A stretch of 13,412 bases of DNA, taken from contig CALIQN010000061.1 of assembly GCA_938044045.1 (NCBI GenBank), forward strand, positions 1-13,412. The letters run 5' to 3'. Of the stretch, positions 1-6,602 are shown one piece after another (position 1 is the stretch's first letter; each line of letters begins with the position of its first letter). The position numbers and the translations under genes are program-made. The notes beneath the pieces are model-generated. The model did no database searches, was not told the origin of the DNA, and saw only the letters and a program-made list of their open reading frames with translations. The stretch comes from an uncultured Peptococcaceae bacterium. Lineage in GTDB: Bacteria > Bacillota > Peptococcia > Peptococcales > Peptococcaceae.

Positions 1-1
1 A

Positions 2-550
2 AATAATCCAGATGTTAAGTTGTGGATGGAAATTAGTGATATTTCTTTATCAGAGCCATTGGTTCAGACAACAGATAACGAGTATTATCTTACGCATGAT
101 GCCAAAAAGGCAGAAAATCAAGATGGTGCTTTATTTATAGACTATGAAGTGATGCTAGGTAAAGATGGTGCAGACAATATTATAGTTTATGGACATAATA
201 ACGAAAACCATAAAGCTTTCTCTGATATTGTTAAGTATACAAATGAGAAGTTTTTCACTAATAGTAATCCTATTGTCCTTACTACCGAACATGGAAAGCA
301 GTTGGTTTATGAGCCTATCTTATTAGCACATATTGATATCGATCAAGGTAATTTTTTCCCTTATCATACCTGGATTAATTGGTCCACTGAAAAGAATGCT
401 GCGGTTTATTATGAAAAGCTTGGTGCTTATGCAGTAATGGATAAAAAGGTACGAGTAGGTGATTCTACTAGATTATTAACACTATCAACATGTGATAATG
501 CATTAAATAATGCAAGATATATATTAGTCGCTCGAAATGTTAAAGGCTAA
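2..550 (+). CDS. srtB: Class B sortase, 5'-truncated by the window edge
   Basis: Cysteine transpeptidase that in characterised SrtB enzymes joins a sorted surface protein to cell-wall peptidoglycan outside the membrane. The reading frame is open from base 2, so the true start and the N-terminal membrane anchor lie upstream; a TTG at base 20 is inside the conserved domain and is not the start. The visible part begins NNPDVKLWMEI, matching the usual SrtB 'NPDV.GWI.I' region, then has DNEYYLTHD. The catalytic triad is present: His in VYGHNN (codon 194-196), Cys in LSTCDN (491-493) and Arg in NARYILVAR (515-517). The protein ends normally about 20 residues after the Cys. Odd point: the usual Trp-Ile pair reads LWME. 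No sorted substrate is visible here. Class assignment is strong; the target is unknown. Confidence 0.9.
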   Translation, partial: NNPDVKLWMEISDISLSEPLVQTTDNEYYLTHDAKKAENQDGALFIDYEVMLGKDGADNIIVYGHNNENHKAFSDIVKYTNEKFFTNSNPIVLTTEHGKQLVYEPILLAHIDIDQGNFFPYHTWINWSTEKNAAVYYEKLGAYAVMDKKVRVGDSTRLLTLSTCDNALNNARYILVARNVKG

Positions 551-553
551 CTA

Positions 554-571
554 TCAAGTAAAATTACTTGA
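554..571. promoter_or_regulatory. Perfect 8-bp palindrome overlapping the ylxM -35 box
   Basis: TCAAGTAA-AA-TTACTTGA is a perfect inverted repeat with a two-base centre, starting four bases after the sortase stop codon. Its right arm runs into the TTGACA -35 element at 568-573. The position suits an operator where a dimeric regulator would block RNA polymerase. It is a poor intrinsic terminator because the loop is only two bases, the stem is AT-rich and no T-run follows directly. No regulator is identified. Confidence 0.45.
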
Positions 572-596
572 CAAATACTTTTTAATCGTGTAAGCT
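568..596 (+). promoter_or_regulatory. Putative sigma-A promoter of the ylxM-ffh operon
   Basis: A perfect TTGACA at 568-573 is followed after 17 bases by TAAGCT at 591-596, which matches TATAAT at only three positions. Transcription would start near 603, about 30 bases before the likely ylxM start codon. The perfect -35 and ideal spacing support the call; the poor -10 lowers it. Confidence 0.55.
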
Positions 597-633
597 AGAC
601 CCTGTTGTAAAAGAAAGCTTGATAGAGGTAATG

Positions 634-972
634 ATGAATAACCTAGAAGAACGTGTGTATATAGCAAAATTATTTGATTTATATGGTAAGATGTTGACAC
701 AAAAGCAACAGGAGTTATTCTTCCTTTACTATTATGAAGATTTATCATTATCAGAAATTTCTATTCAGGAAGCTATTACAAGACAAGGCATTCACGATCA
801 TCTTAGACGAGCAGAAGAAAAATTAAAATTATTAGAAGAAGAACTTGGCTTTGCAAAAAGGTTAGACAACATTGAAAATGCATTACTAGGACTTATAGAA
901 CAGGCAACTTCATATGAAGAAATCAAAACCGGAGTAAAAGAATTGTTGGAGGAGGTTACCTATGGCCTTTGA
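634..972 (+). CDS. ylxM: YlxM/p13-like helix-turn-helix protein, SRP-associated
   Basis: Small DNA-binding-like protein of the UPF0122 (YlxM/p13) family, almost always next to ffh and in some species shown to act with the signal recognition particle. The protein has 112 residues, usual for the family. The N-terminal part resembles the family pattern (LFDLYGKMLTQKQQELFFLYY), then a sigma-region-4-like helix-turn-helix (DLSLSEISIQEAITRQGIHD), then a charged helical tail. I chose ATG 634 because AGAGG at 624-628 lies five bases upstream; ATG 631 is nearly as possible, and an in-frame TTG at 619 has no good binding site. The 3' end overlaps ffh by 11 bases, so the two are probably translationally coupled. 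Confidence 0.9.
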   Translation: MNNLEERVYIAKLFDLYGKMLTQKQQELFFLYYYEDLSLSEISIQEAITRQGIHDHLRRAEEKLKLLEEELGFAKRLDNIENALLGLIEQATSYEEIKTGVKELLEEVTYGL

Positions 973-2308
973 TGGTTTAAGTGAAAGGTTACAAGGCGTC
1001 TTTGACAAATTAAGAAAAAAAGGTAAGTTACAGGAAGAAGACCTAAATATTGCACTTCGAGAGGTTAGGTTAGCCCTTCTAGAGGCTGATGTTAACTACA
1101 AAGTAGTAAAAGAGTTTGTTGCAAATGTCAAAGACAAAGCTTTGGGTAGCGAAGTTTTAGAAAGCTTAACGCCAGGACAACAGGTTATAAGTGTTGTTAA
1201 TGAAGAACTTACAACACTTATGGGAGGCGAGGCTGCAAAGCTTGAAATTTCGTCAAAACCACCTACAGTGATTATGATGGTTGGCTTACAAGGTTCAGGT
1301 AAGACAACAACAACAGGTAAGCTTGGGCTATATCTAAGCAAAAAGCAGAATAAAAAGCCGCTTTTTGTAGCTTGTGATGTCTATAGACCAGCAGCAATCA
1401 CTCAATTAGAAGTGTTAGGGGAACAAACAGGGCTTCCTGTTTATAGTGAAAAAGAGGAAAAAGATCCTGTAAAAATTGCGCAAAATGCACTGACTTATGC
1501 TAAAACTCATGGTAATGATATCGTTCTTATCGATACAGCTGGTCGTTTGCATATAGATGAAGCCTTGATGCAAGAATTGAACTTGATAAAAGAAGTGACA
1601 ACACCAACAGAGATACTCTTGGTGATTGATTCCATGACTGGTCAAGATGCAGTTAATGTTGCTGAAAACTTTAATCAAGTGTTAGACCTTAGTGGGGTTA
1701 TTTTAACTAAACTTGATGGTGATACACGTGGCGGGGCAGCACTTTCTGTTCGAAAGATTACCAATAAACCAATCAAGTTTGTTGGTATGGGCGAAAAACT
1801 TGACCAATTAGAGGTTTTCCATCCTGATAGAATGGCGTCTCGTATTCTTGGTATGGGAGATATTCTAACCTTAATTGATAAGGCAAAAGAAACTTATAAT
1901 GAAAAAGAAGCTAAGGCTTTACAAGACAAGATTTTGAAGTCTCAGTTTACTTTTGATGATTATTTAGCACAAATTGAGCAGATGAGTAATATGGGTGATT
2001 TAAACTCACTTGTTGCGATGATTCCTGGCATTAGTAAAAAAAGTTTGAAGGGTATTAAGCTGGATAATAGAGAACTTGACTATAGCAAAGCGATTATTCG
2101 CTCAATGACAAAAGAAGAGCGAAATAATCCTAAAATTATTAATGGTAGTCGTAGAAAACGTATTGCTCAAGGTTCTGGACGTAAAGTCCAAGAGGTTAAT
2201 CGCTTGTTAAAACAGTTTGAGCAGTCTCAGGTTATGATGAAACAGCTCACGCAGTTAACCGGAGGTAAAGGTAGTAAAAAACGCAAACTGCCTTTCTTTG
2301 GGATGTAA
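962..2308 (+). CDS. ffh: Signal recognition particle protein Ffh (SRP54 GTPase)
   Basis: GTPase subunit of the bacterial SRP. With 4.5S RNA it binds signal sequences emerging from the ribosome and docks with FtsY at the membrane. The 448 residues are full length. Order: helical N domain (about 1-95); G domain with GLQGSGKT (108-115), DTAGR (191-195) and TKLDGD (249-254); and the M domain from about 330, with the MSNMGDLNSLVAMIPG region, an RRKRIAQGSG RNA-binding segment and the methionine-containing QVMMKQL. The very C terminus is basic (GSKKRKLPFFGM). GGAGGAGG at 948-955 precedes ATG 962. Neither FtsY nor the 4.5S RNA gene is in the window. Confidence 0.98.
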   Translation: MAFDGLSERLQGVFDKLRKKGKLQEEDLNIALREVRLALLEADVNYKVVKEFVANVKDKALGSEVLESLTPGQQVISVVNEELTTLMGGEAAKLEISSKPPTVIMMVGLQGSGKTTTTGKLGLYLSKKQNKKPLFVACDVYRPAAITQLEVLGEQTGLPVYSEKEEKDPVKIAQNALTYAKTHGNDIVLIDTAGRLHIDEALMQELNLIKEVTTPTEILLVIDSMTGQDAVNVAENFNQVLDLSGVILTKLDGDTRGGAALSVRKITNKPIKFVGMGEKLDQLEVFHPDRMASRILGMGDILTLIDKAKETYNEKEAKALQDKILKSQFTFDDYLAQIEQMSNMGDLNSLVAMIPGISKKSLKGIKLDNRELDYSKAIIRSMTKEERNNPKIINGSRRKRIAQGSGRKVQEVNRLLKQFEQSQVMMKQLTQLTGGKGSKKRKLPFFGM

Positions 2309-2335
2309 GTAAATTTTAATGTGGAGGTGATAAGT

Positions 2336-2581
2336 GTGGCAACAAAGATTAGACTAAAAAGAATGGGTGCAAAGAAAAAACCTTTTTATCGTATTGTGGT
2401 AGCTGATAGTCGTGCTCCACGTGATGGTCGCTTTATTGAAGAAATTGGTAGCTATAACCCAAATGTTACTCCAGCTGAAGTGCGTGTTGATGTAGAAAAA
2501 GCACAAAAGTGGCTTAACACAGGTGCACAACCATCTGATACTGTTCGTAGCTTACTAAAAAAAGCTGGCGTACATAGATAA
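2336..2581 (+). CDS. rpsP: 30S ribosomal protein S16
   Basis: Small-subunit ribosomal protein that helps assemble the 16S rRNA 5' and central domains. The protein has 81 residues: the conserved start ATKIRLKRMGAKKKPFYRIVVADSRAPRDGRFIEEIG is followed by YNP and the QKWLNTGAQPSDTVRSLL segment. The start is GTG 2336, five bases after a strong GGAGGTGA at 2323-2330, which gives the standard S16 N terminus; an in-frame GTG at 2321 would overlap that site and add five foreign residues. It lies 27 bases after ffh, in the same operon. Confidence 0.97.
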   Translation: MATKIRLKRMGAKKKPFYRIVVADSRAPRDGRFIEEIGSYNPNVTPAEVRVDVEKAQKWLNTGAQPSDTVRSLLKKAGVHR

Positions 2582-2598
2582 TAGAATGGATAATAAAA

Positions 2599-2829
2599 AT
2601 GACTAATTTAGCCAATCATATTGTTTGTGCTTTAGTTGATGAGCCCCAAAAGGTAAAGATTCAGCTAGAGGAGAACAATCATTCTACTACCGTACAAATC
2701 ACAGTTGCACCAGCTGATATGGGGAAAATTATCGGCAAAAAAGGCGCAATAGCAAATGCTATTCGTACAGTGATGAAAGCTGCAGGTGCACGCAATCACA
2801 AGAGAGTCTATGTTGAAATAGATGACTAA
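2599..2829 (+). CDS. khpA: KH-domain RNA-binding protein KhpA (YlqC family)
   Basis: Small single-KH protein, 76 residues, of the KhpA/YlqC family. In several Bacillota it pairs with KhpB and affects cell division and RNA metabolism. The KH signature is clear: MGKIIGKKGAIANAIRTVM, with the GxxG loop GKKG at residues 46-49. The gene lies 17 bases after rpsP. There is no good Shine-Dalgarno sequence before ATG 2599 (only a GGA at 2588-2590), so translation may depend on ribosomes finishing rpsP. The family call is certain; the role here is taken from relatives. Confidence 0.93.
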   Translation: MTNLANHIVCALVDEPQKVKIQLEENNHSTTVQITVAPADMGKIIGKKGAIANAIRTVMKAAGARNHKRVYVEIDD

Positions 2830-2832
2830 AGT

Positions 2833-2871
2833 AAATCCAGAAACTGTTTTATACAGTTTTCTGGGTTTTTT
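2833..2871 (+). terminator. Intrinsic terminator-like hairpin after khpA, inside the operon
   Basis: The left arm 2836-2847 pairs with 2853-2865 (TCCAGAAACTGT with ACAGTTTTCTGGG) with one bulged T and one G-U pair, a five-base loop, and a run of six T. It looks like a Rho-independent terminator, yet ylqD starts only 24 bases later. It may be an attenuator that lowers expression of ylqD-rimM-trmD relative to ffh-rpsP-khpA. Confidence 0.75.
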
Positions 2872-2876
2872 ATATT
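2848..2876 (+). promoter_or_regulatory. Weak promoter candidate for ylqD-rimM-trmD
   Basis: TTTATA at 2848-2853 and TATATT at 2871-2876 are 17 bases apart. The pair overlaps the hairpin and T-run, and a start near 2883 would leave a leader of about 12 bases carrying GAGGTGA. Base composition alone could give such matches, so this is only a candidate. Confidence 0.25.
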
Positions 2877-2894
2877 AATTACGAGGTGAAACAA

Positions 2895-3311
2895 ATGACA
2901 TTAGATAAAATTACTGTAATGGGTAAAGTGACTTATAAGCAAGTGGTTACACCATTATATAAGGAAAAATCACTGATTGATGTTGACCAAGAAGTTGAAA
3001 AATTAGAAAAAGAATTAGCTGATTTTGATGAAAAGATGAATAAAACCATTACCGAACTCACAATTAAAGGTCATCCACAACTTGATACTTTGCGTCAACA
3101 ATTTAATTTAGAACGTGAAAAAATTGTCATCTACATCAATCAACTTAAAGAAACTAAAGAGGCAATTGCTGTGATGGATGAAGGTGTTGAAGTGCCAGCT
3201 GGTGAAGGCAACTTTGTCACTGAACTTAAGGTTGGTGAAGCATTTACTGGTAATCTTGATTGTGAAGTTATTGTTAAAGATGATATTGTGACAGAAATTA
3301 GAAATGGGTAA
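2895..3311 (+). CDS. ylqD: YlqD family protein
   Basis: A 138-residue protein of the YlqD family, whose biochemical role is not known to me. The identification rests on position between khpA and rimM, as in Bacillus, and on shape: a short beta-like N terminus (LDKITVMGKVTYKQVVT), a long charged helix or coiled coil at about residues 30-95 (VDQEVEKLEKELADFDEKM and following), then a small beta-rich C terminus with GNFVTELKVGEAF. I chose ATG 2895, five bases after GAGGTGA (2884-2890); the in-frame GTG at 2886 lies inside that binding site. The stop overlaps the rimM start by eight bases, so the two genes are coupled. Confidence 0.82.
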   Translation: MTLDKITVMGKVTYKQVVTPLYKEKSLIDVDQEVEKLEKELADFDEKMNKTITELTIKGHPQLDTLRQQFNLEREKIVIYINQLKETKEAIAVMDEGVEVPAGEGNFVTELKVGEAFTGNLDCEVIVKDDIVTEIRNG

Positions 3312-3807
3312 ATTTGTAAAAATTGGTAAGATTACCAAGCCCCATGGGGTACATGGAACCTTGAAAGTATTACCTTTAACAGATGATCAAACGCGATATA
3401 ATAAGTTGAAAAAAATCTACATTCAAACACGTCATGGTATGAAAGAATTTGATATTATAGCAGTGCGTTATAAAGATAAATTTGTACTCTTGGATCTAGT
3501 TGGTATAGAGACCATGACAGAAGCAGAAAATTATATCGGAAATTATATTGTAATTGATAAAAAGGATAGAATGCCTTTACATGAAAATACCTACTATATT
3601 GAAGATTTAATTGGTTTGAGTGTATATGAGGGAGACACTTATCTAGGTAAGCTGACTGATGTGATGCAACCTGGCAGTAATGATGTTTATATTATTATGT
3701 TGGAAGATGGTAAGGAACTTTTATTACCAGCGATTAAGAGTGTTATTTTGGAAGTGAATATTGAGTCAGGCTTAATGAAAGTTACTGTGCCAGAAGGGTT
3801 AAGATAG
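3304..3807 (+). CDS. rimM: 16S rRNA processing/maturation factor RimM
   Basis: Assembly factor that binds S19 on the 30S head and helps 16S rRNA mature. The 167 residues fit the family. The N-terminal beta-barrel begins FVKIGKITKPHGVHGTLKVLPLTD, with the conserved KPHGVHG; the C-terminal PRC barrel contains YYIEDLIGLSVY and GKLTDVMQPGSNDVY, followed by LLPAIKSVI. The start lies within the last codons of ylqD and has no clear Shine-Dalgarno sequence, so translation is probably coupled. The next gene, trmD, starts two bases after the stop, the usual rimM-trmD pairing. Confidence 0.97.
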   Translation: MGKFVKIGKITKPHGVHGTLKVLPLTDDQTRYNKLKKIYIQTRHGMKEFDIIAVRYKDKFVLLDLVGIETMTEAENYIGNYIVIDKKDRMPLHENTYYIEDLIGLSVYEGDTYLGKLTDVMQPGSNDVYIIMLEDGKELLLPAIKSVILEVNIESGLMKVTVPEGLR

Positions 3808-3809
3808 GA

Positions 3810-4568
3810 ATGAAAATGACAGTATTCACCCTTTTTCCTGAGATGTTTTCTGCATTAAATGCAAGTTTATTGGGAAAAGCTCAAGAGAAAGAAGTACTAG
3901 ATATTTCTATTATAGATTTTAGGTTATATTCAGAAGATAAACATAAAAAAGTTGATGATACACCATGTGGTGGTGGTGTTGGTATGCTTTTAAAACCAGA
4001 GCCTCTTGTCAATGCCTTGGAAGCGAATTTAGATTATGAAGAAGATGGCTTGGAGATTATCTTAATGAGTCCTCAAGGGATACCTTTTTCACAAAAAGAA
4101 GCAAATTATCTTTCAACTAAAAAGCACCTTGCTTTTATTTGTGGGCATTATGAAGGCTTTGATGAACGCATTAGGTCTTTTGTGAGCAAGGAATATTCTA
4201 TAGGAGATTATGTACTAACAGGTGGAGAATTACCTGCTATGGTCATTATTGATAGCGTTTCACGATTGATAGGTGGCGTGATTAAAGAAAGTGCCTCTTA
4301 TGAAGAGGATTCGTTTTATCAAGGACTGTTAGAATATCCACAGTATACAAGACCGCGTACTTTTCGTGGAATGGAAGTGCCAGAAGTATTACTTAGTGGA
4401 CATCATGCTAATATTGCACGTTGGCAAAAAAAAGAGGCGTTGAGGCGAACACTTTTACGTCGCAGGGATTTATTGGAGGCATATTCTTTTACTAAAGAAG
4501 ATCGTATCTTAATGAGAGAAATTCTAGAGGAAGAAAGTATAGATGATTTTAGTATTGAGCTATGTTAA
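3810..4568 (+). CDS. trmD: tRNA (guanine-37-N1)-methyltransferase TrmD
   Basis: SPOUT-class enzyme that uses S-adenosylmethionine to methylate G37 next to the anticodon, preventing +1 frameshifts. The 252 residues are full length. The start MKMTVFTLFPEMF is canonical, so ATG 3810 is preferred over ATG 3816. Visible motifs are DDTPCGGGVGMLLKPEPL (49-66), the trefoil-knot SAM site MSPQG (86-90), GHYEGFDERI (112-121) and YSIGDYVLTGGELPA (129-143), then EEDSFYQGLLEYPQYTRP, where Asp167 matches the general-base Asp of characterised TrmD. The C-terminal tRNA-binding domain has HHANIARWQKKEALRRT. The usual partner rplS does not follow; folD does. Confidence 0.98.
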   Translation: MKMTVFTLFPEMFSALNASLLGKAQEKEVLDISIIDFRLYSEDKHKKVDDTPCGGGVGMLLKPEPLVNALEANLDYEEDGLEIILMSPQGIPFSQKEANYLSTKKHLAFICGHYEGFDERIRSFVSKEYSIGDYVLTGGELPAMVIIDSVSRLIGGVIKESASYEEDSFYQGLLEYPQYTRPRTFRGMEVPEVLLSGHHANIARWQKKEALRRTLLRRRDLLEAYSFTKEDRILMREILEEESIDDFSIELC

Positions 4569-4594
4569 AATTAACTTAATCTAAATTAAGGAGA
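4566..4594 (+). promoter_or_regulatory. Possible extended -10 promoter and ribosome binding site for folD
   Basis: At the trmD stop codon lies TG-T-TAAAAT (TG 4563-4564, TAAAAT 4566-4571), an extended -10 element without a good -35. It is followed by a strong TAAGGAGA at 4587-4594 before ATG 4601. A six-base inverted repeat, CTTAAT/ATTAAG (4575-4580, 4585-4590), lies beside the binding site. This suggests that folD may have its own start of transcription as well as read-through from trmD. Confidence 0.3.
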
Positions 4595-4600
4595 TAGACA

Positions 4601-5449
4601 ATGGCTGTTATAAAAATTGATGGAAGTAGCTTAGCAAAGAAATATAGGAATGAAATAAAAATAGAAACCTTGGGTTTAGATAGGGCAGTGGGGCTTGCTG
4701 TGATTTTAGTAGGAGAAAATCCTGCTTCAAAGCTTTATGTTGCAAGTAAGGAAAAAGCTTGTGCGGAAGTAGGCTTTTATTCAGAAAAATATCTTTTAGC
4801 AGAAGATGTCACAGAAGAAGAATTGCTTTCTTTGATAGAAGATTTAAATCATAAAGATACTATTGATGGTATTTTAGTACAATTGCCTTTGCCTACTCAT
4901 ATTGATGAAGAAAAAGTGATTAACACCATTGCTGTGTCTAAGGATGTCGATGGCTTCAGTAGAGAAAATATAGCAAGACTAGTACTAAATGAGAAAGCGT
5001 TAGAACCTTGTACTCCAAAGGGTGTGATTGCACTATTAGAATCAATGCAAGTGGATTTTTCAGGTAAGAATGCAGTTGTGATTGGTAGAAGTCATATTGT
5101 TGGAAAACCTGTAGCTCAAATGCTAACCAATCGCAATGCAACGGTTACAATATGCCATTCCAAAACAAAAAATCTTGATGATTTTCTTCAAAATGCAGAT
5201 ATTGTTGTTGTTGCGATAGGGAAAGTAGATTTCTTAAAACCAGATAAGCTAAAAGAAGGTGCCTATGTTATCGATGTGGGTATCAACCGAAATCTTGAAG
5301 GTAAGGTTAGTGGAGATGTAGATTATCAAGCGTTTGAGGAGTCACTCAAGCATTTTTATGTGACACCTGTACCTGGTGGGGTTGGTCCGATGACAATAGC
5401 AATGCTGTTGAAAAACACCTTAGAAGCTGCAAAAATGCGTGTAAGATAG
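4601..5449 (+). CDS. folD: Bifunctional methylene-THF dehydrogenase/methenyl-THF cyclohydrolase FolD
   Basis: Cytosolic one-carbon enzyme that interconverts 5,10-methylene-, 5,10-methenyl- and 10-formyl-tetrahydrofolate with NADP. The 282 residues are full length. The catalytic region has VGENPASKLYVASKEKAC with the YxxxK pair, then DGILVQLPLPTHID and KDVDGFS. The Rossmann part carries PCTPKGVIALLE, VVIGRSHIVGKPVAQML and TICHSKT, and the C terminus has the family signature VPGGVGPMTIAMLLKNT. A good binding site (AAGGAGA) precedes ATG 4601. Formyl-THF supports purine and formyl-Met-tRNA synthesis, which fits the translation-related neighbours, though such proximity may be chance. Confidence 0.98.
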   Translation: MAVIKIDGSSLAKKYRNEIKIETLGLDRAVGLAVILVGENPASKLYVASKEKACAEVGFYSEKYLLAEDVTEEELLSLIEDLNHKDTIDGILVQLPLPTHIDEEKVINTIAVSKDVDGFSRENIARLVLNEKALEPCTPKGVIALLESMQVDFSGKNAVVIGRSHIVGKPVAQMLTNRNATVTICHSKTKNLDDFLQNADIVVVAIGKVDFLKPDKLKEGAYVIDVGINRNLEGKVSGDVDYQAFEESLKHFYVTPVPGGVGPMTIAMLLKNTLEAAKMRVR

Positions 5450-5459
5450 GAGGGATAGT

Positions 5460-6008
5460 ATGGATAGAATGCGTCAAGATGAAAATTTATTGGTTTTATA
5501 CGAAGATTTAATGCGTGCTGTTGTGGCTGGAAAAAAGCAATTAATGGCAAAAGATGAAATTCTTTCAACTTCTTTTATCAAACGATTAGAGCGTTTAAAA
5601 GAGAAACTGGAGTTTGAACGTCGTCTCATAGAAGATATTTCTTTGCCTGCACGTTTGATTTTAGAGCATTTTTCTTATTTTTTAGATGAGACAGATGATA
5701 TTTTGCAATTTTCTTATGGTAATATTACTTCCGGTCACGGACGTCTTCATCAAATGAAAATCAATGATTGGGCAACAATCTGTCTTGTGATAGGTGATAG
5801 TGAAATTACTTGGCGTGATAGTGAGGTTCATTATCTTTTCTATCCAGATAAAGTCACTATTCGCTCCAAAGAGAGCTTAAAAGATGCGGATATTAATTTA
5901 CATTTTAAGCATAGTTTTAATCACGCAAGTCATCTTTTAAGATTATTTCAAGCAGTTGCACAAGATAAAAAAACAGCGTATTGGCATGAAAAATTAAAAC
6001 TGGTTTAA
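5460..6008 (+). CDS. Unrecognised soluble protein, 182 residues
   Basis: I do not recognise this protein. Residues 1-70 look helical and charged (LYEDLMRAVVAGKKQLMAK, then RLERLKEKLEFERRL), a possible coiled coil. Residues about 80-145 alternate hydrophobic and polar positions like beta strands (DDILQFSYGN, ATICLVIGDSEITW, HYLFYPDKVTIRS), and the end is helical again with several His and Lys. There is no signal peptide, membrane segment or Cys pair. A strong AGGAGGG at 5448-5454, overlapping the folD stop, lies five bases before ATG 5460, so it is clearly translated and in an operon with folD. The base composition resembles its neighbours. No function is proposed. Confidence 0.8.
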   Translation: MDRMRQDENLLVLYEDLMRAVVAGKKQLMAKDEILSTSFIKRLERLKEKLEFERRLIEDISLPARLILEHFSYFLDETDDILQFSYGNITSGHGRLHQMKINDWATICLVIGDSEITWRDSEVHYLFYPDKVTIRSKESLKDADINLHFKHSFNHASHLLRLFQAVAQDKKTAYWHEKLKLV

Positions 6009-6035
6009 GTCTAGACAATATGAAAAGAGCGTATT

Positions 6036-6428
6036 ATGAGCAAGTACATTTCTAAAAGAATTTATTTGTTATTAATTACTTTCTTGCCTATTCTATCGCT
6101 ATTGATAGGCTTAATTTTTAGAGGATTTAGTTTAAGTGCTTGGGAGTCTTTTGAGTTTTCTTTGCCGATTAATTATTATTTGCCAATAGTTTCACTAGGC
6201 ATCTTAGCTTTCTTATATGCGATTGTTGTATTTTATAGTAAGAGCTATAATGAGAGTTATTATTTTAAAATCATTACATCTTTATACTTGATTTTGTTTG
6301 TTTTATTACAGATATCTAGTTTTAATCTTTTATTTTTGACTAAGATATTAGTCTATGAAGGGTTGAATCTATTTATTGTGTTTAATTTAGTTATCTATTT
6401 TGTTTTAACACTATCACATCGACTATAG
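6036..6428 (+). CDS. Unrecognised small membrane protein, four predicted helices
   Basis: A 130-residue, very hydrophobic protein. Likely membrane segments are at about 10-28, 47-67, 76-100 and 108-126, with a basic N terminus (MSKYISKR) and short polar loops such as YSKSYNESY around 67-75. I see no catalytic motif or family signature. The only binding site before ATG 6036 is a modest AAAGAG at 6024-6029. It lies 27 bases after the previous unknown gene and is probably the last gene of the folD transcript. It could be any small integral protein; function cannot be told from the sequence. Confidence 0.72.
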   Translation: MSKYISKRIYLLLITFLPILSLLIGLIFRGFSLSAWESFEFSLPINYYLPIVSLGILAFLYAIVVFYSKSYNESYYFKIITSLYLILFVLLQISSFNLLFLTKILVYEGLNLFIVFNLVIYFVLTLSHRL

Positions 6429-6470
6429 TAAGAAAGTTTTTTATGATTAAATAGATATCTTTTGATGCTT

Positions 6471-6491
6471 AAGGATTTTTACAAGGATTTT
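6471..6491 (+). repeat. Two 9-bp direct repeats just upstream of the rpsF promoter
   Basis: AAGGATTTT occurs at 6471-6479 and again at 6483-6491, a 12-base period, ending 11 bases before the -35 box. It could be a binding site or an UP-like AT-rich element, or chance in AT-rich DNA. Confidence 0.35.
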
Positions 6492-6502
6492 AAGAAAATA
6501 TC

Positions 6503-6531
6503 TTGTCAGGTGATGTTTTTTCTGATATAAT
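6503..6531 (+). promoter_or_regulatory. Strong sigma-A promoter of rpsF-ssb-rpsR
   Basis: TTGTCA (6503-6508), a 17-base spacer and TATAAT (6526-6531) with an extended TG (6523-6524) make the best promoter in the window. Transcription would start near 6538, exactly where the structured leader begins. Confidence 0.85.
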
Positions 6532-6538
6532 CTTTAAT

Positions 6539-6597
6539 CGGTAATCCCTGCTCTTTAAATATTAGATAGAGAGCCATTAGTCCGGGGGGAGGAGGTG
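6539..6597 (+). promoter_or_regulatory. Structured rpsF leader, probable S6:S18 autoregulatory element
   Basis: The leader folds as an extended hairpin. CGG (539-541) can pair with CCG (582-584), TAAT (542-545) with ATTA (576-579), and GCTCTTT (550-556) with AGAGAGC (568-574), where all numbers are the last three digits of 6539-6597. CCCT (546-549) is left as an asymmetric internal loop and GT (580-581) as a bulge. The known S6:S18 leader, found before rpsF in many bacteria, features a hairpin with a CCG trinucleotide that mimics the 16S rRNA site. Here a CCG directly abuts a purine run (6584-6597) that includes the Shine-Dalgarno GGAGGAGG, so binding could block translation. The fold was made by eye. 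Confidence 0.6.
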
Positions 6598-6602
6598 CCA
6601 AT

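Noticed and set aside
20..550. Sortase as a complete gene starting at TTG 20
   Set aside because: The frame stays open to the left edge and the upstream residues NNPDVK belong to the conserved domain, so the gene is truncated.
4575..4590. CTTAAT/ATTAAG inverted repeat beside the folD ribosome binding site
   Set aside because: Six weak pairs would not hide the binding site; noted with the folD leader but not called as a regulatory element.
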